A DNA stretch of 64,000 nt from an uncultured Bacteroidales bacterium (GCA_900541925.1 UQMB01000004.1:124001-188000), one strand, 5' to 3'. Positions 8,550-18,705 are shown, numbered from the stretch's first letter. The notes: generated by a model not told the origin, from the letters alone. Numbers and translations are program-made.

Positions 8550-9027
8550 AGCTCGTCCCCTTGTTGTCCTTGACCCAGATCTCGCGCTCGAAAGACTGGT
8601 CGAGCGAAATCATCGTGTCCGTGGACTGGACATACGGTATCCTCTGGATGGTGTTGATGAGGATATCCAGAAGATGCTCGTTGTCAAAGCAGTAGACTTT
8701 AAGGAAAAGGGCCGCCTTGCCGGTGATGAAGTGACATTCCACGATTTCCGGCACATGCTTGAGAGCGGCGACCACGTCCGGGTACTTGTTGTCTTCCGAG
8801 AGGCAGACGCTGATGAACGCGCACACGTTGAGGCCTATGGCCCCAGGTTTGATGACCATGCGGGAACCCGAGATTATCCCGTTGCTCTCCATTTTCTTGA
8901 CCCTCTGGTGAACCGCGGCCCCCGAGATGTTGCACTCGCGGGCTATTTCCAGAAAAGGCATTCTCGCATTGTTGACCAGATAGGAGAGGATCCTCCTGTC
9001 GATTTCGTCGATGTGATAGTTAGCCAT
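8524..9027 (-). CDS. Lrp/AsnC family transcriptional regulator
   Basis: A 167-residue regulator. The N-terminal winged helix-turn-helix (about residues 5-60, DEIDRRILSYLVNNARMPFLEIAREC) is followed by a RAM ligand-binding domain (about 70-150). Lrp-family proteins bind amino acids and control amino-acid metabolism, and the ligand cannot be read from sequence here. It starts 5 bp after the topA stop on the same strand and is probably cotranscribed with topA. Its 3' end overlaps ispD tail to tail by 26 bp. Confidence 0.93.
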   Translation of the reverse strand: MANYHIDEIDRRILSYLVNNARMPFLEIARECNISGAAVHQRVKKMESNGIISGSRMVIKPGAIGLNVCAFISVCLSEDNKYPDVVAALKHVPEIVECHFITGKAALFLKVYCFDNEHLLDILINTIQRIPYVQSTDTMISLDQSFEREIWVKDNKGTSFKTLDAKE

Positions 9028-9032
9028 ATAGT

Positions 9033-11333
9033 TTATTTTTTGAATCGTCTTGTACGGGAGGATGATGTCGGAGAACCTTCCGCGATGATGCGCTTGCAGT
9101 CGTCTTCCGTGAGGGCGGCGGCATCCGTCCCCTTCGGAATCTTGTAGTTGCTTCCGGCGTGCTTGATGTATGGGCCGTAACGGCCGTTGAGCACGCTGAT
9201 GTCGGAGTCCTTGAATTCACTGATGACCGGGCTTGCGGCCGCGGCCGCGTTGCGGATGACGGCCTCGCAATCCGCGAGGGAGACGCTCATCGGGTCTGCG
9301 CCGCGCGGCAGGGAGATGTTCTTGTCGCCGAATTTGAGATATGGCCCGAACCGGCCTTTAAGTACGGTCACGGTCTGTCCGTCCACTTCGCCCACGACAC
9401 GCGGCAGCTTGAAGAGCGACAGGGCTTCCTCCAGCGTGATGTTCTCGATGAGCTGGCCCTTTGAGAGGCTTGCGCATTGCCTTCCCTCGCCCTCGCCTTT
9501 CTGTACATACGGCCCGAACTGTCCATATTTCGCTATTACCGGTTTGCCGTCCGACGGGTCTGTGCCAAGTTCCCGCTCGACGCGGCTGTACTGCCCGTCG
9601 TGCAGGGTCTCCTCGACTTTATTATGGAATCCGCCGTAGAAGCCGGCGATAACTGAATTCCAGACCAGTTTGCCCTCCGCTATCTCGTCGAAATCCTTCT
9701 CCACGTTGGCCGTGAAGTCGTAGTTCATTATATCAGGGAAGTTCTCTGTGAGCCAGTCGCTTACTATCATTCCGATTTCCTGAGGCATGAGTTTGCCCTT
9801 TTCGGCCCCGATGCTCTCTTCCCTCGCGGTCTCGGTGATTTTGCCGCCCTTGAGGCTGAGGTCGTTGACCCTGACTTTCCGGCCCTCCTTGTCGCCCTTG
9901 ACTATGTATCCGCGCCCCGTGGTGAGGGTGCTGATGGTCGGGGCGTAAGTTGACGGCCTGCCGATGCCCAGCTCTTCGAGCTTCTTGACTAGGGTGGCTT
10001 CCGAGTACCTGTATGGCGGCTGGGAGAACTTGCACTCTGCCGAGATGCTCTTCATCTTGATGATGTCCCCGACATTGAGCGACGGGAGTATGGTGTTGTC
10101 TTCGTCTTCAGCCTCGTCGTCCCGGCTCTCCATGTAGAGCTTGAGGAAGCCGTCGAACAGGATCTCGGCGGCCTGCATGACGAACTGCTCGCGGCGCTTG
10201 TCGGAGTTGACTTTTATGTTGGTGTTGAGGACTTTGGCGTCTTCCATCTGAGAGGCGAGGGTGCGCTTCCAGATGAGGTTGTAGAGTTTCTTCTCCTGCA
10301 GCGTGCCCTCGATGTCCGTATTTGCAATGTATGTCGGACGTATGGCCTCGTGTGCTTCCTGGGCGCCCTTGGTGCGCGTCTTGTACTGGCGCGGATGAGA
10401 GTAGCCGGCCCCGAAAGTGTCGGTGATATAGGCCTTGGACGCGTTGAGCGCGAGGGAGGACAGGTTTGTGGAGTCGGTACGCATATAGGTTATCAGACCT
10501 TTTTCGTACAGGCTCTGGGCTATCCTCATGGTAAGGCTTACCGGGAAGCGCAGTTTGCGGGACGCTTCCTGCTGGAGAGTCGATGTGGTGAACGGTGCCG
10601 CCGGGTGACGGACAGCCTCTTTCTTGTCGATGGAGCCTACGGTGTATTCTGCCCCGAGGCTGTCCTCGAGGAAGGCCCTCGCCTCCCCGATGGAGTTGAA
10701 CCGGGTGTCCAGCGTGCCCTTGACATTCACTCCTGCGGCCTCGAAGAGTCCGTCGACCTTGTAGTAGGGGGTGCTCTGGAACGCCATTATCTCTTTCTCC
10801 CTGTCGACCACGAGCCGCAGGGCTACGGACTGCACGCGTCCGGCGGAGAGGCCCCGTTGGATTTTTCTCCACAGGATGGGGGAGAGCTCGAATCCCACCA
10901 GGCGGTCAAGCACGCGGCGTGCCTGCTGCGCGTTGACGAGGTCGGTGTTGATGTCGCGGGGGTTCTTTATCGCCTTGAGTATCGCGTCCTTGGTAATCTC
11001 GTGGAAGACGATTCTCCGGGTGCGGGCCTTGTCAAGTCCGAGGGCTACGCTGAGGTGCCAGGAGATGGCTTCTCCCTCGCGGTCTTCATCGGATGCGAGC
11101 CAGACCGTCTCCGCGCCTGCCGCCGCCTTCTTCAGCTCGGCCACGACTTTCTTCTTGTCGGCAGGGATGATGTACTCCGGCGCGAAGCCGTGCTCCACGT
11201 CCACGCTCAACTTGTTGTCCTGAAGGTCGCGAATGTGCCCGAAACTGGATTTTACGATGAACCCGTCCCCCAAGAACTTCTGTATGGTCTTTGCCTTTGC
11301 CGGTGACTCGACGATGACTAAATTCCCCTCCAT
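9033..11333 (-). CDS. topA: DNA topoisomerase I
   Basis: A type IA topoisomerase of 766 residues that relaxes negative supercoils. The Toprim domain begins at LVIVESPAKAKTI (about residues 5-17), with the acidic metal site SDEDREGEAI (81-90). The nucleophile is Y283 in ITYMRTDSTNLS. The C-terminal part has several topoisomerase C-terminal repeats, each with a GRYGPYI/GQFGPYV-type core and a following LP/IP segment, in place of four-cysteine zinc fingers. The basic tail ends RTRRFKK. A weak -7-like TTTCTTTG on the minus strand (11358-11365) lies 24 nt upstream. Confidence 0.97.
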   Translation of the reverse strand: MEGNLVIVESPAKAKTIQKFLGDGFIVKSSFGHIRDLQDNKLSVDVEHGFAPEYIIPADKKKVVAELKKAAAGAETVWLASDEDREGEAISWHLSVALGLDKARTRRIVFHEITKDAILKAIKNPRDINTDLVNAQQARRVLDRLVGFELSPILWRKIQRGLSAGRVQSVALRLVVDREKEIMAFQSTPYYKVDGLFEAAGVNVKGTLDTRFNSIGEARAFLEDSLGAEYTVGSIDKKEAVRHPAAPFTTSTLQQEASRKLRFPVSLTMRIAQSLYEKGLITYMRTDSTNLSSLALNASKAYITDTFGAGYSHPRQYKTRTKGAQEAHEAIRPTYIANTDIEGTLQEKKLYNLIWKRTLASQMEDAKVLNTNIKVNSDKRREQFVMQAAEILFDGFLKLYMESRDDEAEDEDNTILPSLNVGDIIKMKSISAECKFSQPPYRYSEATLVKKLEELGIGRPSTYAPTISTLTTGRGYIVKGDKEGRKVRVNDLSLKGGKITETAREESIGAEKGKLMPQEIGMIVSDWLTENFPDIMNYDFTANVEKDFDEIAEGKLVWNSVIAGFYGGFHNKVEETLHDGQYSRVERELGTDPSDGKPVIAKYGQFGPYVQKGEGEGRQCASLSKGQLIENITLEEALSLFKLPRVVGEVDGQTVTVLKGRFGPYLKFGDKNISLPRGADPMSVSLADCEAVIRNAAAAASPVISEFKDSDISVLNGRYGPYIKHAGSNYKIPKGTDAAALTEDDCKRIIAEGSPTSSSRTRRFKK

Positions 11334-11401
11334 ATCTGCTTCTTTAATAATTCAAACTGCAAAGAAAGACACAAACTCGCTAATTTTCAAAATTTAATCG
11401 C

Positions 11402-11409
11402 TAATTTTG
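11402..11409 (+). promoter_or_regulatory. Candidate -7 box of PBP1A
   Basis: TAATTTTG fits TAnnTTTG and lies 48 nt before the ATG at 11458. The same short sequence context (CGCTAATTTT) occurs 23 bp earlier. Confidence 0.45.
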
Positions 11410-11457
11410 CACATATTTTGCGTTGGCAGCAATGTATTACGACAAATATTTCGGGCG

Positions 11458-13845
11458 ATGAAAGAGAATACAAGGAAGAAGATAGTCAAGTGGTTCTGGA
11501 TACTTGTCACGGCGCCGTTCGCGCTTGTGCTGCTCGCTCTGCTTCTGGTGGGCGCGTTTGCCAGGATACCTTCATTCGAGGAACTTGAGCATCCGGACAA
11601 CAAGCTTGCGACCCAGGTGCTCTCCGACAACGGAGAGGTGCTTGCCACATTCCATATCGAGAACAGGACTTACGTCAGCTACGACGAGCTCTCCCCGTAT
11701 CTGGTCGAGGCCGCAGTCGCCACGGAGGACGCGCGCTTCTACCGCCATTCCGGGATTGACATGAAGGGCCTTGCGCGCGTCTTCTTCAAGACCATACTCA
11801 TGCGGGACTCCAGCCAGGGCGGAGGAAGCACCATCACCCAGCAGCTTGCCAAGACCCTTTATCCGAGGCGGGAGGTCAACAGCCGCGTGCCGGGCTGGTC
11901 GAAGGTGATGATGGTATGGACCAAGCTCAAGGAATGGATCACCGCAGTCAAGCTTGAGAGGGACTACACCAAGGAGGAGATAGTGGACATGTACCTGAAC
12001 TCCATCTTCTTCGGAAGCGGGGCCTATGGCGTCAAGGCGGCATCCGAGACATTCTTCGCCAAGGAGCCGTCCGACCTGAAGGTCGAGGAGGCGGCCCTGC
12101 TGGTAGGCATGGTCAACAAGCCGACCCGTTACAATCCTGTCCTCAATCCGGAGCGCTCCCTGGAGAGACGCAATTTCGTGATCGGGCAGATGCATAAGAA
12201 CGGTTACCTCACCCGCGAGCAGTGCGACTCCATACAGCAGGTGCCCATCACCCTGAGCTATCAGGTGCAGGACCACAACTCCGGCCTGGCTCCGTACTTC
12301 AGGGACATGATCCGCCGCGACATGACGGCCAAGGCGCCGCGCCGCTCCGATTACCAGTACGCCGAGGACTTCAGCCGCGACTCCCTCCGCTGGAAGGAGG
12401 ACCCGCTCTACGGGTGGCTCAACAAGAACAAGAAACCGGACGGTTCAAGATACGACCTTGACCGTGACGGACTGCGCATCTACACCACCATCAACGCCAA
12501 GATGCAGAAGTATGCCGAGGAGGCGGTCGCCGAGCATCTGGGCAAGAATCTCCAGAAGAGTTTCGACCGGGAGGTGAAGTGGAAGAAGAACAAGCCGTTC
12601 GCCAATGACGTGGACAGCAAGACGGTGCAGACCTTGATGAAGCAGGCGCGCCGCTGGAGCGACCGTTACCGCCTGCAGCACAAGGCCGGCAAGAGCGACG
12701 AGGAGATATACGCCCAGTTCAGCAAGCCGGTCAAAATGAGAGTGTTCGCCTGGAACTCCAAGGGCTACGCAGACACCACGATGACCCCGGACGACTCCAT
12801 CCGCTACTACAAATCCATACTCCGCTGCGGATTCGTGGCCATGGAGCCGCAGACGGGTTATGTCAAGGCCTATGTGGGCGGCCCGAACTACCGCTATTTC
12901 AAATATGACAATGTGCGCCAGGGCAAGAGGCAGATCGGCTCCACCGTCAAACCGTTCCTCTACACCCTCGCGATGCAGGAGGGGCTGAGCCCGTGCGACA
13001 AGGTGGTCAACCAGTCGCAGACCTTCGTGCTGTTCGACGGCTCCACATGGACGCCGCGCAGTACAGACAAGGAGGAGTGGCTCGGCAAGACGGTGACCCT
13101 CAGGTGGGGACTTGCCCACAGCTCCAACAACATCTCGGCCTTCCTGATGAAGGAACTCGGGCCGGAGGCGCTTGCGAGGATGATGAGGCAGATGGGAGTG
13201 AGGAGCCATATCGACGAGGTTTACTCCCTCTGCGTCGGACCTGTCGAGGTCAGCGTGTTCGACATGGTGTCCGCCTACAACACCTTCCCGTCGCACGGGA
13301 CCTATATCACCCCGCAGTATGTGACCAGGATCACGGACGGCGACGGCAGGGAACTCGGCAGCTTCACCACGCAGAAGCGGGAGGCGATTTCCGAGCAGAC
13401 AGCCTATCTGATGGTGAACCTCATGAGCGGAGTCATCAATGAGGGTACCGGCTCGCGCCTGCGTTCCGTGTACGGACTCAGGGGAGAGATTGCCGGCAAG
13501 ACCGGAACCACCAACGACAACTCCGACGGCTGGTTCATTGGATACACGCCTAACATCACCGCCGGCGTCTGGGTTGGAGGCGAGGACAGGCAGGTGCACT
13601 TCAATTCCCTGGCGCTCGGAAGCGGCTCCAACATGTCCCTTCCGATATGGGGCATATGGATGAAGAAATGCCTTGCCGACCCGAGCATCGGCTGGTCAAT
13701 GGAGAATGACAGTTTCGTGGCTCCGTCTACGGGCATCCCGGGGCTGGACTGCGAGAAGGACGGCATTTTCCTGGGCGGCTACAATCAGGAGAACGCCGCC
13801 GGGGTAGACGAAGAGAAGCAGGAAGAAGACTATTATTTCAATTGA
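11458..13845 (+). CDS. Bifunctional penicillin-binding protein 1A
   Basis: A class A penicillin-binding protein of 795 residues with one N-terminal membrane helix (about 14-34). The glycosyltransferase domain carries the catalytic E90 in ATEDARFYRH and the motif GGSTITQQLAKTLY. The transpeptidase domain has S495-T-V-K, S555-S-N and K681-T-G-T-T. It polymerises and cross-links peptidoglycan. The start at 11458 was chosen over 11407 because the longer frame begins within the promoter box and adds nothing like a membrane anchor. It is followed one base later by ddl, so synthesis of the D-Ala-D-Ala dipeptide and its use are coupled. Confidence 0.95.
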   Translation: MKENTRKKIVKWFWILVTAPFALVLLALLLVGAFARIPSFEELEHPDNKLATQVLSDNGEVLATFHIENRTYVSYDELSPYLVEAAVATEDARFYRHSGIDMKGLARVFFKTILMRDSSQGGGSTITQQLAKTLYPRREVNSRVPGWSKVMMVWTKLKEWITAVKLERDYTKEEIVDMYLNSIFFGSGAYGVKAASETFFAKEPSDLKVEEAALLVGMVNKPTRYNPVLNPERSLERRNFVIGQMHKNGYLTREQCDSIQQVPITLSYQVQDHNSGLAPYFRDMIRRDMTAKAPRRSDYQYAEDFSRDSLRWKEDPLYGWLNKNKKPDGSRYDLDRDGLRIYTTINAKMQKYAEEAVAEHLGKNLQKSFDREVKWKKNKPFANDVDSKTVQTLMKQARRWSDRYRLQHKAGKSDEEIYAQFSKPVKMRVFAWNSKGYADTTMTPDDSIRYYKSILRCGFVAMEPQTGYVKAYVGGPNYRYFKYDNVRQGKRQIGSTVKPFLYTLAMQEGLSPCDKVVNQSQTFVLFDGSTWTPRSTDKEEWLGKTVTLRWGLAHSSNNISAFLMKELGPEALARMMRQMGVRSHIDEVYSLCVGPVEVSVFDMVSAYNTFPSHGTYITPQYVTRITDGDGRELGSFTTQKREAISEQTAYLMVNLMSGVINEGTGSRLRSVYGLRGEIAGKTGTTNDNSDGWFIGYTPNITAGVWVGGEDRQVHFNSLALGSGSNMSLPIWGIWMKKCLADPSIGWSMENDSFVAPSTGIPGLDCEKDGIFLGGYNQENAAGVDEEKQEEDYYFN

Positions 13846-13846
13846 T

Positions 13847-14863
13847 ATGAGCAAATATAGTACTATAGCGGTCATCTATGGCTGCGATTCCTCCGAGTGG
13901 GAGGTGTCCTGCCGGAGCGGGGAGTTTGTCGCCTCGCGCATAGACGGCAATGTGTATGATGTCTATGAGATTTTCGCCCGTTTCGGCAAATGGTCTCTCG
14001 TGGCATACAAGAAGCGCAACTCGATGAGAGTCACCTTTCCCGAGGGAGCCAGGCCGGAAGTTGACAAGACGGATTTCTCCATAAGGGTTCTCGGGGAGAA
14101 GGTGAAGTTCGATTTCGCCTATCTGGTCCAGCATGGCGCCCCCGGCGAGACCGGGCAGATGCAGGGATATCTTGAGATGCTCGGAATCCCTTGCAGCACA
14201 TGCGGTTCCATGGTGAGTGCCATAGCTTTCGACAAGTACGCCTGCAAGTGCTATATCAGGGAGCAGGGCGTGGTCAAGTGCGCCCCGGACGCTTTCGTCA
14301 GGGACGGGATGGATCTGGAGGCTTTCGCCTCCGGGGAGGTGTCCCGCCTGAAGTTCCCGGTCTTCGTCAAGCCGACCCAGGGAGGGTCCAGCTTCGGAGT
14401 GTCCAGAGTCACCCGAGCGGAAGATGTCGTGCCGGCCATACGCTACGCCTTCTCCGAGAACTCCTCCGTGATAGTGGAGCAGGGATTGAGCGGAAGGGAG
14501 CTCACCTGCGCGGCCTACTTTGACGGGGAGTCCGTCAAGGCTCTGCCGGTCATAGAGATAGTCACGGACAACGAGTATTTCGATTACGACGCCAAGTACA
14601 ACGGGCACAGTGACGAGATCTGCCCGGCCGACCTGCCTGACTCTGTCCGGGAGGAAGTGCAGCGCACGAGCTGCGAAATCTATTCGAGACTGGGCTGCAA
14701 GGGCATCGTGAGAGTCGATTACATCTACACTGAAGACGGTCTGTACTTCTTGGAAATCAACACAATACCAGGGATGACCAGCGCCTCTCTCGTGCCTAAG
14801 ATGGTGCGTGCGGCCGGGATGGACATCACCTCGTTCCTTTCCACCATAATAGAGAATTCATAG
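13847..14863 (+). CDS. ddl: D-alanine--D-alanine ligase
   Basis: A 338-residue ATP-grasp ligase that makes the D-Ala-D-Ala dipeptide of peptidoglycan precursors. Diagnostic stretches are the N-terminal IAVIYGCDSSEWEVS, HGAPGETGQMQGYLEMLGIP, the ATP-binding KPTQGGSSFGVS and the C-terminal metal-binding FLEINTIPGMT. The ATG lies one base after the PBP1A stop. prmC begins 4 bp after its own stop. Confidence 0.96.
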   Translation: MSKYSTIAVIYGCDSSEWEVSCRSGEFVASRIDGNVYDVYEIFARFGKWSLVAYKKRNSMRVTFPEGARPEVDKTDFSIRVLGEKVKFDFAYLVQHGAPGETGQMQGYLEMLGIPCSTCGSMVSAIAFDKYACKCYIREQGVVKCAPDAFVRDGMDLEAFASGEVSRLKFPVFVKPTQGGSSFGVSRVTRAEDVVPAIRYAFSENSSVIVEQGLSGRELTCAAYFDGESVKALPVIEIVTDNEYFDYDAKYNGHSDEICPADLPDSVREEVQRTSCEIYSRLGCKGIVRVDYIYTEDGLYFLEINTIPGMTSASLVPKMVRAAGMDITSFLSTIIENS

Positions 14864-14867
14864 CCCC

Positions 14868-15716
14868 GTGCTGCTGTTTGCATTCATAAGATGCGGCACG
14901 GAGAGGCTCTCTGCCATATACCCTTCGCCGGAAGCGAAGGGTATAGTTTTGATGCTCTGCGAGGAGCGGCTCGGGGTCAAAAGCTATACGCATATAATCG
15001 AACCCGGATATGAGATCCCCGTGGGCGCGCTGCCCTCACTGGAGTCCGACATGGACAGGCTTGCCGCCGGCGAACCGGTCCAGTATGTGCTCGGTTATGC
15101 TGATTTCTGCGGCCGGCGGTTCAAGGTGAACCAGTCGGTGCTCATCCCCCGTCCGGAGACGGAGCAGCTCGTCTCGGAGGCTGTCAGCATCCTGCTCTCC
15201 GGGGAGAGGCCGTGCCGTGTCCTTGATCTGTGCACCGGTTCAGGCTGCATCGCCTGGTCGGTGTTCTTGGAGGTGCCGGGGACGGAAGTGGTGGCGGTGG
15301 ACATCTCGGACGCGGCCCTTGAGGTGGCCCGCAGTCAGTTTGGCGGCCCTTCTCCACGCTTTGTCAAGGCTGATGTCCTTTCGGGGCCGGATGGGTTCGA
15401 CGAAGGGCTCTTCGACTTGGTGCTGTGCAATCCGCCCTATGTGATGGAGTCGGAGAAGGCGGCGATGCGCACCAATGTGCTGAACTATGAGCCGGGGCTC
15501 GCGCTCTTCGTCCCCGATGCTGATCCGCTTGTGTTCTACCGTGCCGTCGCGCAGTGGGCGGGGCGTTTCCTGCGCCGGGGAGGGACCGGGCTTGTGGAGA
15601 TCAACGAGTCGCTCGGGCCTCAGACTGAGGCGGTATTCAAAGATGCCGGCTATAAAGAAACGCAGATTGTGCGCGATTTTTTCTCGAAATATCGCTTTGT
15701 GAAGTTCTCTGCCTGA
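14868..15716 (+). CDS. prmC: Release factor glutamine methyltransferase PrmC/HemK
   Basis: A 282-residue SAM-dependent enzyme that methylates the GGQ glutamine of peptide chain release factors. The N-terminal helical domain is followed by the SAM-binding LDLCTGSGCIA (119-129) and the catalytic NPPY (188-191). The start codon is GTG at 14868. The 4-bp gap after ddl and the normal family length support it, although a slightly later start cannot be excluded. It is the last gene of the PBP1A-ddl-prmC run. Confidence 0.93.
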   Translation: MLLFAFIRCGTERLSAIYPSPEAKGIVLMLCEERLGVKSYTHIIEPGYEIPVGALPSLESDMDRLAAGEPVQYVLGYADFCGRRFKVNQSVLIPRPETEQLVSEAVSILLSGERPCRVLDLCTGSGCIAWSVFLEVPGTEVVAVDISDAALEVARSQFGGPSPRFVKADVLSGPDGFDEGLFDLVLCNPPYVMESEKAAMRTNVLNYEPGLALFVPDADPLVFYRAVAQWAGRFLRRGGTGLVEINESLGPQTEAVFKDAGYKETQIVRDFFSKYRFVKFSA

Positions 15717-15822
15717 TGCGTCTGCACCGCCCGGACGCGGCTGCGCGGCGGGTTTTCCGGCTTCTTGCAACTTAATCGATTAATCTGCAGGACAATCGGA
15801 TAAATCTCCGGAACTTTGCGGC

Positions 15823-16977
15823 ATGAAAAACTTTGCCTTATTGCTTTTGCCGGCCATCGCGCTGGCGGCGGTTTCCTGCGATAGCGGAAGCCGCGATGTC
15901 GTTGTCCCTCCCGCACAGGCGGCGCTTACCCTTTCGGACATGGCGAGGATAATCTCGGAACTCCCCATGGACCGGGAACACCTTGCCGAGGTACATGATG
16001 CCGTAAGCTCTTCTTCCGGCAACGGATACGACGAGGAATACATGATGTCGGACCTGCTGGAAAGTCCCGGCTCCGGGGTCGGGGATGACAGGCGCGGCAC
16101 CAGGTCGTCTTCGTACGGCCGGCCTCTGCGCGACCTGCTGACCGACTATCTCTCCACCAGGATGTCCACCAAGTCCGGGGCCGCCGATGTCCAGGAGTAT
16201 CTGGACGGCCTTTCGGCCTCTGACATCCAGATATACTGGCCGTATTCGGAGGACTGGGACGGGGAGAGTTTTCCGATTGTCACCTTCGACCCGGGACTCG
16301 GGGCGGAGAGCAACTATGGATATGAACTTCACCGCAACGGAGACAGGCTTGAAGTGGCCGGGACGGTGATCGTGACCGAAGAGATCGCGAAAGAACGCCC
16401 GGTCTGGGTCATCAACCGCAATTCAGACTCGGCTTTCACTCCACTGGAACTCTTCGAGCCGTCTGAGGAAGAGGCCGCAGCGTCCTCCGGAGATGAGGCC
16501 TCCAAGGGTCGTGTCCTGCTGCTGCGCTCGTTCAAGGCCCTCAAGAACTTCGATTCATGGTTCGGCGGCGCGTCCGAATTCTTCATCAAATGCGGGGCTG
16601 TCAACGGCTTCCGCGCGTCCACCGACGAAGAGCTCAAGCTCTATACCCCTTCCGTCACGGACTTCCTGCTGGTGGTCAAGCGCAGTCAGGTGGGCTACAC
16701 CATCCCGCTCAACACCGTGCTCCTCACGGACTTCACCCCGCAGATGGAGAAGATAGCCCTCGCGATAATGGAGGACGACGGAGGCGAGTCGAAGTCATGG
16801 AAGTGCGAGGCCGTGGTCAAGTACAAGTCCCGCTCGTACGGATTCACCGTCGACATCCCATATAGGGACAAGGATGACATAGTGTGGCGTGGCCAGCTCT
16901 CCTCGGAGTATCTGAGCTCGGGCCGTTTTGTCAAAGACAGGTTCGGCGAGACGGAACTCACTTTCGAACTTCGCTGA
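15823..16977 (+). CDS. Lipoprotein of unknown function
   Basis: A 384-residue protein with a lipoprotein signal peptide (MKNFALLLLP...AVSC, lipidated cysteine at about residue 19). I do not recognise a characterised family. The middle is polar and acidic (EEEAAASSGDEASKG), followed by KSRSYGF and a C-terminal region predicted to be beta-rich. An imperfect promoter-like GAACTTTG lies 4 nt before the ATG. The gene stands alone and its last 20 bp overlap the convergent U32 peptidase gene. It resembles generic Bacteroidales surface or periplasmic lipoproteins. No function is proposed. Confidence 0.75.
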   Translation: MKNFALLLLPAIALAAVSCDSGSRDVVVPPAQAALTLSDMARIISELPMDREHLAEVHDAVSSSSGNGYDEEYMMSDLLESPGSGVGDDRRGTRSSSYGRPLRDLLTDYLSTRMSTKSGAADVQEYLDGLSASDIQIYWPYSEDWDGESFPIVTFDPGLGAESNYGYELHRNGDRLEVAGTVIVTEEIAKERPVWVINRNSDSAFTPLELFEPSEEEAAASSGDEASKGRVLLLRSFKALKNFDSWFGGASEFFIKCGAVNGFRASTDEELKLYTPSVTDFLLVVKRSQVGYTIPLNTVLLTDFTPQMEKIALAIMEDDGGESKSWKCEAVVKYKSRSYGFTVDIPYRDKDDIVWRGQLSSEYLSSGRFVKDRFGETELTFELR

Positions 16978-18703
16978 CCGTCATCTCGCAGGCGGCGCAG
17001 TCGAAGCCGAGAGAGAATACCCTCCCGTTGTTGGAGAGGAAAAGCGGTCCGCAATTCGCGGCGCCCTGATGCTTCGGGCACAGTCCGAGCTCATACCGTA
17101 TGCAGTATCGGCTTCGCATCAGTTCTCCTTCGGCGGCTGTGGCCGGCTCTGGAGAGAATCCGTTCCTCTCGCGATTGTCCAGCGGCCTTGCCTTGACGGG
17201 GATGTCGTCAAGGTCTGAGGCGGAGAGCCGGCGCATCGAGTTGATGACTGAGGCGCTGAGCAGAGGGACGGAGCCGCCCTCCGTGTCAATCTCCCCGACG
17301 CGGAACGAATACACGCCGCTGTGCTTGGAGAGCTGGTCGCGGAGCATCGCGAGAGCCCGTTCCTTGTTGTCTGCGGCCTCCACATCGGCGCTGAACCGGG
17401 ATTCGAGCGTCCTTCCGTCTTCCGTGAGGGCGTGGATGTCGATCACATAATCTCCGTGGATTTTCAGGTCCAGCCGTACGTCTATCTCTCTGCGGCACGG
17501 CCTGGTTTCGATTTCCTTCTCGAAGCCGGCACTCAGATTGCGGTAGAGGGTGTCCCCTTCTTTCAGGGCCGGTATGTCCTTGCAGCGTATGCGCAACCCT
17601 TCGCAGACATCTCCCCTGAATCCGGTGACGCCGTTTTTGGTGACGAATGCGAACCCGTCTCCGTTCCCGAGCACCAGGCCTTTGACGGACGAGGAGAGGG
17701 TGATTTCCATCGTGTGGTCTTTCCGCCTGCTTATGCGGCCGACCGTCCCGATTCTTTCTCCCATCGATTTCGGGGCGTCCATCGACGACCACTTCCCGCG
17801 CTTGCCGTCGAGAAACAGCTGCGTGTAGCCTCTGTTGAATGTCCTTGCGCTGTCCGGACGGAATCCTCCCCTCACCTTTCCGAACGAGGCCCGGCAGTAG
17901 AGGTCAGGATGCTTGTCGACCAGGGCGTTCAGCGCGAGGTCATATTCCCTGACGACATTCTTGACATAAGAGGCGTTCTTGAGGCGGCCTTCGATTTTGA
18001 ACGAGCACACGCCGGCTTCCGCCAGCTCTTCAAGCCTGTCTTTCAGATTGTAATCTTTGAGTGAGAGCAGGGCCTTGTTGTGCACGAGGACTTTTCCATC
18101 TCCGTCGATGAGGTCATACAGGGAGCGGCAGGCTTGTATGCACTCGCCTTTGTCCGCACTCCTGCCGTCGATCTCCTCGGACAGGCGGCAGATGCCGCTG
18201 TAGCAGACGCATAGCGCCCCATGCACGAAGAACTCCACTTCGCAGCTTACGGCAGCGCAGATTCTGCGGATCTGCTCAAGAGACAGCTCCCGTTCAAGGA
18301 TGATTCTTGAGCATCCGGCCTTCTCGAAGAGCCTTGCCCTCTCTTCGTCTCGGATGGCGCACTGCGTAGACGCGTGCAGAGGCACGGTGATGTCTTCCCA
18401 TCCGCAGATCCTTGTGTCCCTTATGATGAACGCGTCCGCCCCCGCGTCCTGCGCGAGGCGCATCTGTGAGTGTGCCGATTCCAGCTCGCTGTCGGATATC
18501 GTGGTGTTGAATGTGACGAACACCCTGGCCCCGAACCGGTGCGCGTAGTCGCACAGCCCGGCGATGTCTTCAACGCTGTTGCCCGCGGCTTTCCTCGCTC
18601 CGAAGTCCGGGCCACCAATATATACGGCATCGGCACCGCAGTCGATGGCCGCGATGCCGATTTCTTTGTCCCTTGCGGGCGCGAGGAGCTCAAGACTCCG
18701 CAT
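16958..18703 (-). CDS. Peptidase family U32 protein
   Basis: A 581-residue protein with an N-terminal U32 domain: ELLAPARDKEIGIAAIDCGADAVYIGG at the start and EFFVHGALCVCYSGICRLSEEIDGRSADKGECIQ-like cysteine-rich segments about residues 160-190. Further cysteines lie near the C-terminus (CIRYELGLCPKHQG...C...C..C), suggesting metal or iron-sulfur binding. Some U32 proteins take part in tRNA hydroxylation (TrhP) and others are reported as collagenases. Which applies here cannot be told from sequence. It is followed 2 bp upstream in coordinates by the TPR gene on the same strand. Confidence 0.9.
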   Translation of the reverse strand: MRSLELLAPARDKEIGIAAIDCGADAVYIGGPDFGARKAAGNSVEDIAGLCDYAHRFGARVFVTFNTTISDSELESAHSQMRLAQDAGADAFIIRDTRICGWEDITVPLHASTQCAIRDEERARLFEKAGCSRIILERELSLEQIRRICAAVSCEVEFFVHGALCVCYSGICRLSEEIDGRSADKGECIQACRSLYDLIDGDGKVLVHNKALLSLKDYNLKDRLEELAEAGVCSFKIEGRLKNASYVKNVVREYDLALNALVDKHPDLYCRASFGKVRGGFRPDSARTFNRGYTQLFLDGKRGKWSSMDAPKSMGERIGTVGRISRRKDHTMEITLSSSVKGLVLGNGDGFAFVTKNGVTGFRGDVCEGLRIRCKDIPALKEGDTLYRNLSAGFEKEIETRPCRREIDVRLDLKIHGDYVIDIHALTEDGRTLESRFSADVEAADNKERALAMLRDQLSKHSGVYSFRVGEIDTEGGSVPLLSASVINSMRRLSASDLDDIPVKARPLDNRERNGFSPEPATAAEGELMRSRYCIRYELGLCPKHQGAANCGPLFLSNNGRVFSLGFDCAACEMTVSEVRK

Positions 18704-18705
18704 TG

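Noticed and set aside
10350..11306. A 318-codon forward frame within topA
   Set aside because: It is antisense to a gene with complete topoisomerase motifs and shows no domain of its own.
12445..13599. A 384-codon frame antisense to PBP1A
   Set aside because: The forward gene has all catalytic motifs. The reverse frame is a shadow of GC-rich codons.
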